Shown in pieces: positions 15,729-23,889 of a DNA stretch of 26,597 nt. The DNA is from Natronohydrobacter sp. Its GTDB lineage: Bacteria; Pseudomonadota; Alphaproteobacteria; Rhodobacterales; Rhodobacteraceae. The first letter of the stretch is position 1. Every line of letters begins with the position of its first letter. Location of the stretch: assembly GCA_007117255.1 (NCBI GenBank), contig SKGU01000127.1, forward strand, positions 1-26,597, read 5' to 3'. Below the pieces are notes generated by a model that searched no databases, was not told where the DNA came from, and was given only the letters and a program-made list of their open reading frames with translations. The translations under genes and the position numbers were made by a program.

Positions 15729-16700
15729 TTATTGCAATGCCATTATCGCGTTCACTTCCGCATCGCCGTTATCCGCGATGAACGCGTCCCAGACCGATGT
15801 GACTGCTGCCTGAAAGGCTGCCGCGTCGATATCGGAATTGACCACCATGCCGCGGCCTTCAAGCTCTGCAACCATCGCGGCTTCATTGGCAGCGGCCATT
15901 TCACGCTGCATGGCAACAGCTTCAGCAGCGGCTTCCATGATCGCGGTCTGCTCGCTCTCGCTCAGATCGTTGAAGCGATTGGCATTCATCATGAAGCCAA
16001 GGGCCGAATAGGCGTGGTTGGTCAGGGTCAGGTAGCGCTGGACCTCGTCATAGCGGAAAGACAGCACGATCGCGACGGGGTGATCCTGCGCGTTCACCAC
16101 ACCTGTTTCCAGCGCCGTGTAAAGCTCGGCAATCGGCAGTTGCAGTGGGTTCGCACCTAGGGCCGCAAACATGTCATTGAGCGCACGCGAGTTGTTGGTT
16201 CGCATATTGATGCCATTCAGGTCTTCAGGCACCCGGATCGGACCACGGCTATTTGTCATGGTGCGGAAGCCGTTTTCGGGGAATCCCAGCACATGCAGGC
16301 CGTGTTCCGAGAACTTTGCGGCGATTTCCTGTCCGACCTCGCCATCAAGCGCCGCATAGGCATCGGCGCGACTTGGGAACATGAATGGCAGTTCAAATAC
16401 CCCAGAGACCGGTATCAAGCCCGTGAAGTTGTTCAAACCCACGAGCACGATGTCGATGATACCAGAGCGGGTGCCGTCGATCATCGCGCTGTCATTTCCC
16501 AACTGGCCTTGGGGGAATATCTGCACGGTGACAGATCCGTCTGTGCGCTCAGCGACCTGCTCAGCGAAGAATGTCGCCATCTGATGCTGCAAATCGCCTT
16601 CTGGCACCGGATGGGCAAAGCGCAGGGTCGTCTGCGCCTGAGCAGCAAATGTGGCCAGCGCAAAGGCCGATGCCAGCGTGAGGTTTCTCATCAGTTTCAT
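15729..16700 (-). CDS. dctP: TRAP transporter solute-binding protein DctP
   Basis: A 323-residue periplasmic receptor of the DctP family. The signal peptide covers about residues 1-22 (AAQA end). The mature protein begins TTLRFAHPVPEGD, with the substrate-binding helix region and the conserved arginine in PENGFRTMTN (about 124-133). The ELYTALETGVVNAQD segment is a family hallmark, and the family binds organic or sugar acids through that arginine. The GGGAGGAAAT ribosome site supports the start at 16700. It is last in the dctQ-dctM-dctP operon, 21 bp after dctM. The cluster suggests L-idonate, gluconate or a ketogluconate as ligand. Confidence 0.88.
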   Translation of the reverse strand: MKLMRNLTLASAFALATFAAQAQTTLRFAHPVPEGDLQHQMATFFAEQVAERTDGSVTVQIFPQGQLGNDSAMIDGTRSGIIDIVLVGLNNFTGLIPVSGVFELPFMFPSRADAYAALDGEVGQEIAAKFSEHGLHVLGFPENGFRTMTNSRGPIRVPEDLNGINMRTNNSRALNDMFAALGANPLQLPIAELYTALETGVVNAQDHPVAIVLSFRYDEVQRYLTLTNHAYSALGFMMNANRFNDLSESEQTAIMEAAAEAVAMQREMAAANEAAMVAELEGRGMVVNSDIDAAAFQAAVTSVWDAFIADNGDAEVNAIMALQ

Positions 16701-16721
16701 GGTATTTCCTCCCTTTAGGTG

Positions 16722-18002
16722 TTAGCCGCCCAGAATCCTGGCCGGGGTCGTGATGATCTGTGGAAAGGCGATGAATAGGCCCAGTAGTCCGACATAGGCG
16801 AGCATGAAGGGCGTGATCCCTTTCACCGCGTCGCTGAGTTTCACACGGCCTACGCCGCAGACCACGTTGAGCACTGTGCCAACAGGTGGTGTAAGCAAGC
16901 CAATCGAGCAGTTCAGAATGAACATCAGTCCGAAATAGACCGGATCGATCCCGGCCATCAAAACGACTGGCATAAGCAGCGGGGTCAAAATCAGAACGGT
17001 TGGCGCGAGGTCCATGACCATGCCCACAGCCAGCACCAGCAGCATGATCGTCAGCATCAGCAGGCGCGGGCTGTCCACGAGAGGGCCAAGCAGCACTGCC
17101 AGTTGTTGCGGCAGTTGCGCAATGGTGATCATCCATGCTGCGACCATGGCACAGCCGACAAGGAACATGACCATCGCGGTCGAGCGTGCGGCGGCGACGA
17201 GTGCGCCATAGAGACCACTGAGGCTGAGTTCGCGATAGATCACGGTCGAAACGAAGATGGCATAAACAGCGGCGACGACGGCGGCTTCGGTCGGAGTGAA
17301 GATGCCGAAGCGGATACCGCCGATGATGATGACTGGCATCAGAAGCGCCCAGATGCCTTCTTTCAGTGCGGTGCGGCGTTCGGCCTTGCTGGCCTTGGGT
17401 AGTGTTTCAAGATCTTCGCCGCGGATCACGATGGACCAGACCACCATCAGCGTCAGACCCATCAGCAGGCCCGGAAAGATGCCTGCGAGAAAGAGTTTCG
17501 CGATCGAGATATTGCCTGCGACACCGATCAGGATCAGCGGCAGCGAGGGTGGGATGATCGGCGCAATAATGCCTCCCGAAGCCAGCAGCCCAAGGCTGCG
17601 CCCCTCTGGATAGCCGGCATTGCGCATCATCGGATAGAGGATCGAGACCAGCGCGGCAGCATCGGCCACGGCAGAGCCGGACAGGCCCGCGAGTAAAATC
17701 GCGGTCAGGATCGCAACATAGCCCAGACCCCCGCGTTTGTGGCCTACCAGTGCCATGGCCAACCGGACAATCCGTTTGGAAAGTCCGCCGCGCGACATGA
17801 CCTCGCCCGCCACCAGAAAGAAGGGGATTGCAAGCAGCGGGAAACTGTCCACGCCGTTGATCAGCGCCTGTGCCAGAATATCCGAGCTGAAGAAATTCAG
17901 ATGCACCATCAGTGCGACAGCAGCAAGCAGCAGTGCGAAAGCTACGGGCAGTCCCAACAGAATGGCAATCAACAGCACGGAAAGGAAAAGCAGAAGTGTC
18001 AC
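16722..18002 (-). CDS. dctM: TRAP transporter large permease DctM
   Basis: A 426-residue inner-membrane protein of the DctM/SiaM family, about 12 transmembrane helices, with the conserved NGVDSFPLLAIPFF, SGSAVADAAAL and LNCSIGLLTPPVGTVLN regions. It couples sodium or proton entry to uptake of the DctP-bound substrate. Length is normal for the family. Its ATG overlaps the dctQ stop by 4 bp (ATGA). Confidence 0.92.
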   Translation of the reverse strand: MTLLLFLSVLLIAILLGLPVAFALLLAAVALMVHLNFFSSDILAQALINGVDSFPLLAIPFFLVAGEVMSRGGLSKRIVRLAMALVGHKRGGLGYVAILTAILLAGLSGSAVADAAALVSILYPMMRNAGYPEGRSLGLLASGGIIAPIIPPSLPLILIGVAGNISIAKLFLAGIFPGLLMGLTLMVVWSIVIRGEDLETLPKASKAERRTALKEGIWALLMPVIIIGGIRFGIFTPTEAAVVAAVYAIFVSTVIYRELSLSGLYGALVAAARSTAMVMFLVGCAMVAAWMITIAQLPQQLAVLLGPLVDSPRLLMLTIMLLVLAVGMVMDLAPTVLILTPLLMPVVLMAGIDPVYFGLMFILNCSIGLLTPPVGTVLNVVCGVGRVKLSDAVKGITPFMLAYVGLLGLFIAFPQIITTPARILGG

Positions 18003-18493
18003 GATTTGTCCTCGTCCACATCCAGCAAACGGCTAATGCCCATCGGGTCGATCAGCCGGATGACAGCGATAAAGCCCATCAGCACCGAAGAGACTGTACC
18101 AGCCAGATAGAAAAGCGCCGAAGGTAGGCCGGTCAGTTGCGAGATGTTGTTCCAGTTGGCATTGGTCTGTTTCAGCGCACCCTGAAACAGCATGATCACT
18201 GCACCGATGACGATCAGCCAACACAGTCGGCGTAGCCAGGGGACTGCGCGCGGAAAGAGCGCTTCCGAAAATTCGCTGAGCGCCAGATGCTCGCCCCGGC
18301 GTAGCGTCACTGCGGCCCCCAGCATCACGACCCAGACGAACCACATACGGGCAAGTTCGACCGACTGGCGTATGCTGGACGAGAACCCGTAGCGCAGCAC
18401 GACATTTGTGAAAACAAGCGCGATCATTGCCGCCAGCAGAAGCGCCATGATCGCATCAATGCTTTTCCAGAAAAACCGGACAAGCTGCCACAT
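17999..18493 (-). CDS. dctQ: TRAP transporter small permease DctQ
   Basis: A 164-residue membrane protein with four predicted transmembrane helices and the DctQ pattern: NVVLRY near residue 30 and the WFVWVVMLGAAVTLRRGEHL block. The start is set at 18493 (MWQLVRFFWKS), preceded by a strong GGGGAGGAGG site. An ATG 27 bp upstream would place that site inside the gene. It is first of the TRAP operon, downstream of the operator at 18549-18562. Confidence 0.85.
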   Translation of the reverse strand: MWQLVRFFWKSIDAIMALLLAAMIALVFTNVVLRYGFSSSIRQSVELARMWFVWVVMLGAAVTLRRGEHLALSEFSEALFPRAVPWLRRLCWLIVIGAVIMLFQGALKQTNANWNNISQLTGLPSALFYLAGTVSSVLMGFIAVIRLIDPMGISRLLDVDEDKS

Positions 18494-18542
18494 TCCCGCC
18501 CTCCTCCCCAGAAGTTGCATGTGCTGTTGCGCCTTTCTTCAA

Positions 18543-18571
18543 ACGATATGATAACGATAACACCGGTGCAA
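18543..18571 (-). promoter_or_regulatory. Predicted TRAP promoter with GntR-like operator in its spacer
   Basis: On the minus strand: -35 TTGCAC (18566-18571), 17-bp spacer, -10 TATCGT (18543-18548). The last 14 spacer bases are TGTTATCGTTATCA (18549-18562), a site that recurs at 20631-20644 and, with one change, 23474-23487. Repression by the LacI-type regulator at 22419-23432 is the natural inference. Confidence 0.65.
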
Positions 18572-18603
18572 GAAAAAACTTACCCGCCGTCCAGATCGAA
18601 GGG

Positions 18604-19641
18604 TTATCCGTCCGAGAAATGAATTTGCGCCTTCATTGCCTTGCTGCGATCAGAGGCCACACGGAATGCATCTTCGGCCTTAGCGAGTGGCACAGTCTGA
18701 GTGATGAGCGGTTGGACATTGATCAGGCCCTTGCGCATCAGTTCCACGCCAGTCGCAAATTCCTGATGGAAACGGAAAGCCCCACGTAGATCCAGTTCCT
18801 TTGCGGTAATGGCCATCATGGGCAGTGACATGTCGCCACCGAGACCAAGCTGCAAGACCACACCGCGCGGGCGCATTGTCGCGATGGCTTGCGCAAGTGC
18901 TGCCGCGACGCCAGTACATTCATAAAGGACGTCGAAATGGCCCTTTTCGGCTGCATAAACGTCCAGCGCCTGCGGCTCGCGGGCCATGTTCACAACGCGC
19001 TCAGCCCCGCAGGCGCGGGCGATATCCAGCGTAAAGTCAGACAAATCTGTAGCCACGATTTCTGCTGCACCCGCACGTCTGGCACACAGGATCGCCAGCA
19101 CACCGATCGGGCCGCAGCCAGTGACCAGCACGCGTTTGCCCACCATGTGACCCGCGCGTGTGGTCGCATGGAGTGTGACGGCGAGAGGTTCGGCCATCGC
19201 CGCCTCGCCCGCGCTTAGGCCGGTTGCATCGACGCATTGCGTGGCATCAGCGATCAGCTCTTCGCGAAATGCTCCCTGAATATGCGGGAACGGCATGGCA
19301 GAGCCATAAAACCGCATGTTCAGGCAGTGGTTGGGCAATCCTTCGGCGCAATAGCGGCAAATGCCGCAAGGACGGCTAGGCGAAACGGCGACTAGCTGCC
19401 CTTCAGTAAAGCCCGACACGCCTGGCCCGATTTCGGCGATATGGGCCGAAACCTCATGCCCAAGGATCATCGGTTCGCGCAGGCGTATTGCGCCGAAACC
19501 TCCGTGATTGTAGTAATGCAGGTCCGAGCCACACACACCGCCCCTCGCAACACGCAGTCGCACCTGTCCAGGCCCGAGCGGTTTTGTAACAACCTCTTCC
19601 AAGCGCAGGTCTTTGGCGGCGTGAATGACAAGCGCCCTCAT
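18604..19641 (-). CDS. idnD: Zinc-dependent L-idonate 5-dehydrogenase-like enzyme
   Basis: A 345-residue medium-chain dehydrogenase. Catalytic zinc residues are C37 and H62-E63, structural zinc cysteines are C92, C95, C98 and C106, and the GCGPIG nucleotide motif is at 175-180. The CGSDLHYYNHGGFGAIRLREPMILGHE stretch (37-63) closely matches IdnD. The expected reaction is L-idonate to 5-keto-D-gluconate. Its start overlaps the stop of the hydroxyacid dehydrogenase by one base. A matching SDR of IdnO type lies at 20706-21461, reinforcing the assignment. L-gulonate or another hexonate could also be used. Confidence 0.75.
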   Translation of the reverse strand: MRALVIHAAKDLRLEEVVTKPLGPGQVRLRVARGGVCGSDLHYYNHGGFGAIRLREPMILGHEVSAHIAEIGPGVSGFTEGQLVAVSPSRPCGICRYCAEGLPNHCLNMRFYGSAMPFPHIQGAFREELIADATQCVDATGLSAGEAAMAEPLAVTLHATTRAGHMVGKRVLVTGCGPIGVLAILCARRAGAAEIVATDLSDFTLDIARACGAERVVNMAREPQALDVYAAEKGHFDVLYECTGVAAALAQAIATMRPRGVVLQLGLGGDMSLPMMAITAKELDLRGAFRFHQEFATGVELMRKGLINVQPLITQTVPLAKAEDAFRVASDRSKAMKAQIHFSDG

Positions 19642-20588
19642 CAGATCACCCGTGTCGGCAGTGGCTGGCCCGCGAAATGCGCTGCCAGATTGTCGCGCAT
19701 CAACTGGCCCATCGCGCGACGTGTCTCATTGGTGCCGCTGGCATGGTGGGGCTGCAGCAGCGCGTTGCTCAGCTTGGTGAAGCGTGGGTTGAGCGCAGGT
19801 TCGCCCTCGAACACATCCAGCGCAGCCCCCCGGATACGGTTCTGTTCCAGCGCATCCAAAAGCGCCGATTCGTCGATATTCTGGGCGCGGGATATGTTAA
19901 TCAACAGGCCTTCCGTACCGAGAGCGTCAAGCGTCTTTGCATTAACGATATGGCGGGTCGCAGGCGTGGCGGAGAGGGTGACAAACAACACATCTGACCA
20001 TGCGGCCAGTTCAGTCGCATCGGCGATATAGGTCCATTCCCCGGCCTCTGTGCGGGGGCTGCGGGCGCTGTAGGCGATTTCCATGCCGAACCCATGCAGG
20101 CGCTGTGCGACAGCCATGCCGATCCGGCCCAGGCCCAGCACACCTGCACGCTTCTTGCAGGCGCGTTGCGACAATGCGAAGCTGCCCTTCGCAGCCCAGT
20201 CGCCGGAACGTGCCCAAGCCTCTGCCGGGACGATGCCGCGCGACAACGCCAGCCACATCCCAAGGGCAAGGTCGGCGCAGTCATCGGTCAGCACATCCGG
20301 CGTGTTTGTGACAGCGATACCGCGCGCCTTGCAGGCGTCGAGATCGACCGCATCATATCCAACACCAAAGATCGATATGATTTCAAGCGCCGGGCAGGCC
20401 GCTATGACTTCAGCACTTGCCCCCAGATCGCCGCGTGTGGCAATAGCGCGAATGCCAGAGCCTATTTCCGCGAGAAAATCTGCTTTGTTGTCCGCCTCGA
20501 AATAGCGATGCATCTGATAGGCATTGCGCATGGGCACTTCGTCCCAGTCTGGCAACACGCCCATTTGCAGAACCTGCGGCTGTGTCAT
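19641..20588 (-). CDS. D-isomer-specific 2-hydroxyacid dehydrogenase (2-ketogluconate / hydroxypyruvate reductase type)
   Basis: A 315-residue NAD(P)H-dependent oxidoreductase. GLGRIG (152-157) binds the nucleotide, and the catalytic triad appears as R234 (in NISRAQNID), E263 (in DVFEGEP) and H281 (in LQPHHASGT). The family reduces 2-keto acids to D-2-hydroxyacids, including 2-ketogluconate, 2-keto-L-gulonate and hydroxypyruvate. Next to IdnD-like and IdnO-like genes, reduction of a 2-ketohexonate is the best guess. It is the promoter-proximal gene of the leftward pair, opposite the SDR operon across a shared operator region. Its own minus-strand promoter is not clear. Confidence 0.8.
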   Translation of the reverse strand: MTQPQVLQMGVLPDWDEVPMRNAYQMHRYFEADNKADFLAEIGSGIRAIATRGDLGASAEVIAACPALEIISIFGVGYDAVDLDACKARGIAVTNTPDVLTDDCADLALGMWLALSRGIVPAEAWARSGDWAAKGSFALSQRACKKRAGVLGLGRIGMAVAQRLHGFGMEIAYSARSPRTEAGEWTYIADATELAAWSDVLFVTLSATPATRHIVNAKTLDALGTEGLLINISRAQNIDESALLDALEQNRIRGAALDVFEGEPALNPRFTKLSNALLQPHHASGTNETRRAMGQLMRDNLAAHFAGQPLPTRVI

Positions 20589-20619
20589 GCATCCCCCCCT
20601 GTGTCAGACCTGTTTCATG

Positions 20620-20648
20620 TTGACCTTTTGTGATAACGATAACATAAA
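20620..20648 (+). promoter_or_regulatory. Predicted promoter of the idnO-type operon with operator in its spacer
   Basis: TTGACC (20620-20625), a 17-bp spacer and CATAAA (20643-20648) on the plus strand. TGATAACGATAACA (20631-20644) overlaps the spacer and the edge of the -10. The intergenic region is divergent, so the same site probably also controls the hydroxyacid dehydrogenase/idnD pair. Confidence 0.6.
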
Positions 20649-20705
20649 CGGGATAAAGACAGCTTGTCCAGCGGAAACAGGCAGGCAGCTAATGCGGGAG
20701 AGCAA

Positions 20706-21461
20706 ATGGCGTATTCACTTTTTGATCTGGCAGGCAAGCGCACGTTGATCACGGGATCTTCGCAGGGGATTGGCATGGCGCTGGCGCAAGGGCTGGCCGC
20801 AGCGGGTGCGCAGATCGTGCTGAATGGACGCGACGAAGCCAAGCTTGCGTTGGCGGCAGCGCTGATCCCCGGTGCCGATGTTCTTGCCTTTGACGTGACC
20901 GATCATGACGCGGTACGCGCCGCCATTGACGGGTTTGAAGCGCAGGGCAATGCGATTGATATTCTGGTCAACAATGCGGGCATGCAGCATCGCAGCCCCT
21001 TGCAGGATTTCCCGGCTGATATGTTCGAGAAACTGCTACAGACCAATATCGCGAGTGTCTTCCATGTAGGTCAGGCGGTCGCACGGCACATGATCGCGCG
21101 CGGGCGTGGCAAGATCATCAACATCGCCTCGGTGCAGACGCTGCTCGCCCGGCCCGGAATCGCGCCCTATACCGCGACAAAGGGGGCGGTTGCGAATCTG
21201 ACCAAAGGGATGGCCACGGATTGGGCACCACATGGGTTGAATTGCAACGCCATCGCGCCGGGATATTTCGACACGCCGCTGAATGCAGCGCTGGTCGCCG
21301 ACCCAGAGTTTTCGCGCTGGCTGGAAAAGCGCACCCCGGCGGGGCGTTGGGGGCAGGTAGAGGAATTGCAGGGCGCGTGCATTTTCCTTGCCTCTGATGC
21401 TGCGAGTTTCGTGAATGGCCAGACGCTCTTCGTGGATGGCGGAATCACCGCGACCTTGTGA
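20706..21461 (+). CDS. idnO: Gluconate 5-dehydrogenase-like SDR
   Basis: A 251-residue classical short-chain dehydrogenase. TGSSQGIG (16-23) binds the cofactor, NNAG is at 89-92, and the catalytic residues are S142, Y155 and K159 (YTATK). The closing ASDAASFVNGQTLFVDGG is typical of the gluconate 5-dehydrogenase/IdnO group. It would reduce 5-ketogluconate, the IdnD product, to gluconate. The ATG at 20706 has a GGGAGAG ribosome site; an in-frame ATG 42 bp upstream lacks one. It is first in an operon with the beta-hydroxyacid dehydrogenase (18-bp gap) and regulator (51-bp gap). Other SDR substrates remain possible. Confidence 0.75.
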   Translation: MAYSLFDLAGKRTLITGSSQGIGMALAQGLAAAGAQIVLNGRDEAKLALAAALIPGADVLAFDVTDHDAVRAAIDGFEAQGNAIDILVNNAGMQHRSPLQDFPADMFEKLLQTNIASVFHVGQAVARHMIARGRGKIINIASVQTLLARPGIAPYTATKGAVANLTKGMATDWAPHGLNCNAIAPGYFDTPLNAALVADPEFSRWLEKRTPAGRWGQVEELQGACIFLASDAASFVNGQTLFVDGGITATL

Positions 21462-21479
21462 CCATTGGGAGAAAGAGAC

Positions 21480-22367
21480 ATGACCGAGACACTGGCACTG
21501 ATCGGTGCGGGCGCGATGGGCGGAGCGATCGGCGCAAGGCTGGTTGCCACCGGCGCGACGCTGCGGGTTTTTGATCTGGACGCAGAAAAGATCGATGTGC
21601 TTGTGGCGCAAGGGGCCGGGGCGGCAAGTTCTGCGGCAGAGGCCGCGCGCGGCACCGATGCGGTGATCCTGAGCCTGAACAGCCCGCGCATCGTTGAAGC
21701 AGCAGTTTTTGCTCCAGACGGGGTCGCTGCGGGGGCAACACCAGGGACCGTGATCATAGACATGTCGTCGATTGATCCGGCGGCGACGCGGGCCATCGCA
21801 GCGCGCGCGGAAGCTGCAGGGTTGGGCTGGGTGGACAGCCCACTTTCGGGCGGGATTCCGAAGGCCGCAACCGGCGAGTTGACGCTGATGCAGGGCGGGC
21901 ATGAGGTAAATGTGGCGAAGGCGCAGGCGGTGCTGGCGCGCGTGGCGTCGAACCAGACACATATGGGCCCCGTGGGCGCAGGGCAGACCACCAAGCTGAT
22001 TAACCAGGTGCTCTGCGGTCTGGGCTTTCTGGCCGTGGCCGAAGCAACTGCGCTGGCAGAAGCATCTGGTGTCGATGCCAGCCGCATTCCACAGGCTCTG
22101 CGCGGTGGCCGGGCAGACTCGGCGCTGTTGCAGGAATACATGCCACGCTTTGCACGACGCGACTACAGGCGCACCGGCCGCATCGACAATATGGTGAAGG
22201 ATCTGGACGGCGCGCTGGACGCCGCGCGCGCGGCGCAGGTGTCGATGCCGATGACCGCGCTGTGTTCCGAGATTCACCGGATGTTGACGGCTGCGGGCTT
22301 GGGCGGCGAGGATCAGGCTGCTGTGATGGAGTACTTCGCGGGTGCGGGTCGTGGCCTACCCAAATAG
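21480..22367 (+). CDS. Beta-hydroxyacid dehydrogenase (HIBADH / tartronate semialdehyde reductase family)
   Basis: A 295-residue NAD(P)-dependent enzyme. GAGAMGG (9-15) is the nucleotide site, DSPLSGG (119-125) the substrate loop and K172 in TTKLINQ the catalytic lysine. The family includes 3-hydroxyisobutyrate, L-threonate and D-glycerate dehydrogenases. The sequence does not settle which. It is not decarboxylating 6-phosphogluconate dehydrogenase: it lacks that enzyme's C-terminal domain. In a hexonate cluster it may oxidise or reduce a second position of the sugar acid. The operon position between the SDR and the regulator suggests a pathway role and not a housekeeping one. Confidence 0.8.
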   Translation: MTETLALIGAGAMGGAIGARLVATGATLRVFDLDAEKIDVLVAQGAGAASSAAEAARGTDAVILSLNSPRIVEAAVFAPDGVAAGATPGTVIIDMSSIDPAATRAIAARAEAAGLGWVDSPLSGGIPKAATGELTLMQGGHEVNVAKAQAVLARVASNQTHMGPVGAGQTTKLINQVLCGLGFLAVAEATALAEASGVDASRIPQALRGGRADSALLQEYMPRFARRDYRRTGRIDNMVKDLDGALDAARAAQVSMPMTALCSEIHRMLTAAGLGGEDQAAVMEYFAGAGRGLPK

Positions 22368-22418
22368 CTTGAGGACCAAAGCACTGGATTTTGTCGTGAT
22401 TGGCGCTTAGGAGATCAT

Positions 22419-23432
22419 ATGCCCAATCAGCGCAAAGCCCCGACCATGCATGATGTTGCCCGCGCAGCGGGTGTGTCGCCAATGACTGTCAGTCGCGCCT
22501 TCAAAACCGATGCGCTGGTCAACGAACAGACCCGCGCGCGCATCATGGCCGCGGCTGAGGAACTGGGCTATGTGCTGGACAGCACCGCCTCCAGCCTGCG
22601 CTCGCAAAAGACCGATTTCGTGGCGGTCACGGTCCCGTCGATCAACAATGCCAATTTCGCCGATACTGTTGGCGCGCTGAGTGAAATGCTGAAGCCGCGT
22701 GGATTACAGATTCTGCTTGGCTACACGAATTACGATATTCACGAGGAGGAGCGTCTGATTGCGCAATTTCTGCGCCGCAAGCCGCAAGCTGTGATCGTGA
22801 CGGGTGGCCAGCACACGCCGCGTACGCGGCAGATGCTGCAAAACGCCGCTGTGCCAGTGATCGAGACATGGGACCTGCCCGCGCAACCGCTGTGCCATGT
22901 GGTGGGTTTTTCCAATGCTCAGGCGGTTCAGTCCATGGTAGATCACTTCGTGGCGCAGGGGCTGACACGCATAGCCTTTATCGGTGGAGATGCAGATCGC
23001 GACACGCGCGGACTGGATCGCCGGCGCGGTTTTCAGGCAGCAATGCAGCGTCATGGGTTGGAGGGTCGTCTGATTGCAGCAGGAATGCCGCCGATTTCGA
23101 TGCGCGAAGGGGCCGAGGCGATGGGCAGACTGCTGGACAGCGCCCCGGACACCGAAGCAGTGATCTGTGTCTCGGATCTTTCGGCGTTCGGTGCATTGAG
23201 CGAATGTCAGCGGCGGGGCGTTGCCGTGCCGGGGCAAATCTCGATTGCGGGGTTCGGGAACTACGAGGTGGGCGCAATCTGTGTGCCGTCGATCACGACG
23301 ATTGATCCAGCGCCACGCCGTATCGGAGAACTGGCGGCAGAGGTTCTTTGTGATGTGCTCGACGGGGGCTCTGACCATCCGGTGCAGCGGCATATCACGC
23401 CACAACTCCTGCTGCGCGATTCTTCGGTCTGA
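22419..23432 (+). CDS. LacI-family regulator of the GntR/IdnR type
   Basis: A 337-residue repressor. The helix-turn-helix starts at about residue 9 (MHDVARAAGVSPMTVSRAF) and the hinge helix is in STASSLRSQKT (about 51-61), followed by a two-lobed sensor domain. The opening and the VTVPSINNANFADTVGALSE segment resemble gluconate/idonate repressors of the GntR group (LacI superfamily, not the GntR family proper). Three TGTTATCGTTA(T/A)CA sites flank its operon, so it is the likely binder and is probably autoregulated as the last gene of its operon. The ATG at 22419 has a TAGGAGAT site. The inducer is probably a gluconate- or idonate-like acid. Confidence 0.85.
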   Translation: MPNQRKAPTMHDVARAAGVSPMTVSRAFKTDALVNEQTRARIMAAAEELGYVLDSTASSLRSQKTDFVAVTVPSINNANFADTVGALSEMLKPRGLQILLGYTNYDIHEEERLIAQFLRRKPQAVIVTGGQHTPRTRQMLQNAAVPVIETWDLPAQPLCHVVGFSNAQAVQSMVDHFVAQGLTRIAFIGGDADRDTRGLDRRRGFQAAMQRHGLEGRLIAAGMPPISMREGAEAMGRLLDSAPDTEAVICVSDLSAFGALSECQRRGVAVPGQISIAGFGNYEVGAICVPSITTIDPAPRRIGELAAEVLCDVLDGGSDHPVQRHITPQLLLRDSSV

Positions 23433-23464
23433 GAGAGCCCGGATATTCTGGTAAAAGGATTCAC

Positions 23465-23493
23465 TTGACGGGCTGTTATCGTTAACATACGCT
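23465..23493 (+). promoter_or_regulatory. Predicted promoter with GntR-like operator in its spacer
   Basis: TTGACG (23465-23470), a 17-bp spacer and TACGCT (23488-23493). TGTTATCGTTAACA (23474-23487) forms the last 14 spacer bases, with perfect TGTTA/TAACA arms. The geometry is the same as at the TRAP promoter. It drives the two-gene operon at 23533-24632. Confidence 0.6.
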
Positions 23494-23532
23494 TTCGCAG
23501 CATACTGTTGCCAAAAACCGGGGCCGTCCCAG

Positions 23533-23889
23533 ATGTTCATTCGTTGCGCTTTCTTTCAAGGGCATGTCAAACTTGGCAAACAGGCCGATTTTGACGCTCA
23601 TATCAACACGGTCCTGCGTGGACTCTGGGTTCAGTTCCCACAGGCGCAGGAAGTACGGCTGTTGCGCGAAGTCGAAAGCGACCGGTCTGACACGCATTTG
23701 GAACTGGTGATCATGATGCGCTTTGCGTCACGAGATGCACTAGACGCGGCCTTGCAGTCAGAGGCGCGTTTTGCCAGCCGCGCTGCATCGCAGCCGCTTT
23801 TTGACATGTTTGAAGGACATGTGTTTCACACTGTCTTCGCGGCGGATGCGCTACCATTGCCCTTGACGGAGGAAGGATCAAGACCATGA
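23533..23889 (+). CDS. Small alpha/beta-barrel-like protein of unknown function
   Basis: A 118-residue protein I cannot assign to a named family with certainty. Its pattern of an N-terminal strand (MFIRCAFFQGHV), a helix, a central strand (LELVIMMRF) and a closing FDMFEGHVFHTVF segment resembles small dimeric ferredoxin-like alpha/beta-barrel proteins (Dabb/EthD type). No signal peptide or membrane segment is seen. It overlaps the downstream SDR by 4 bp (ATGA), so the two are translationally coupled and probably cooperate. The ribosome site before 23533 is weak. It could be an isomerase, mutarotase-like or purely structural partner. Confidence 0.6.
   Translation: MFIRCAFFQGHVKLGKQADFDAHINTVLRGLWVQFPQAQEVRLLREVESDRSDTHLELVIMMRFASRDALDAALQSEARFASRAASQPLFDMFEGHVFHTVFAADALPLPLTEEGSRP

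Noticed and set aside
21036..22277. Long antisense frames (413 and 324 codons) opposite the SDR and beta-hydroxyacid dehydrogenase
   Set aside because: They are rich in R, H, C and P, lack motifs, and mirror high-GC coding sequence whose sense proteins have full catalytic sets.
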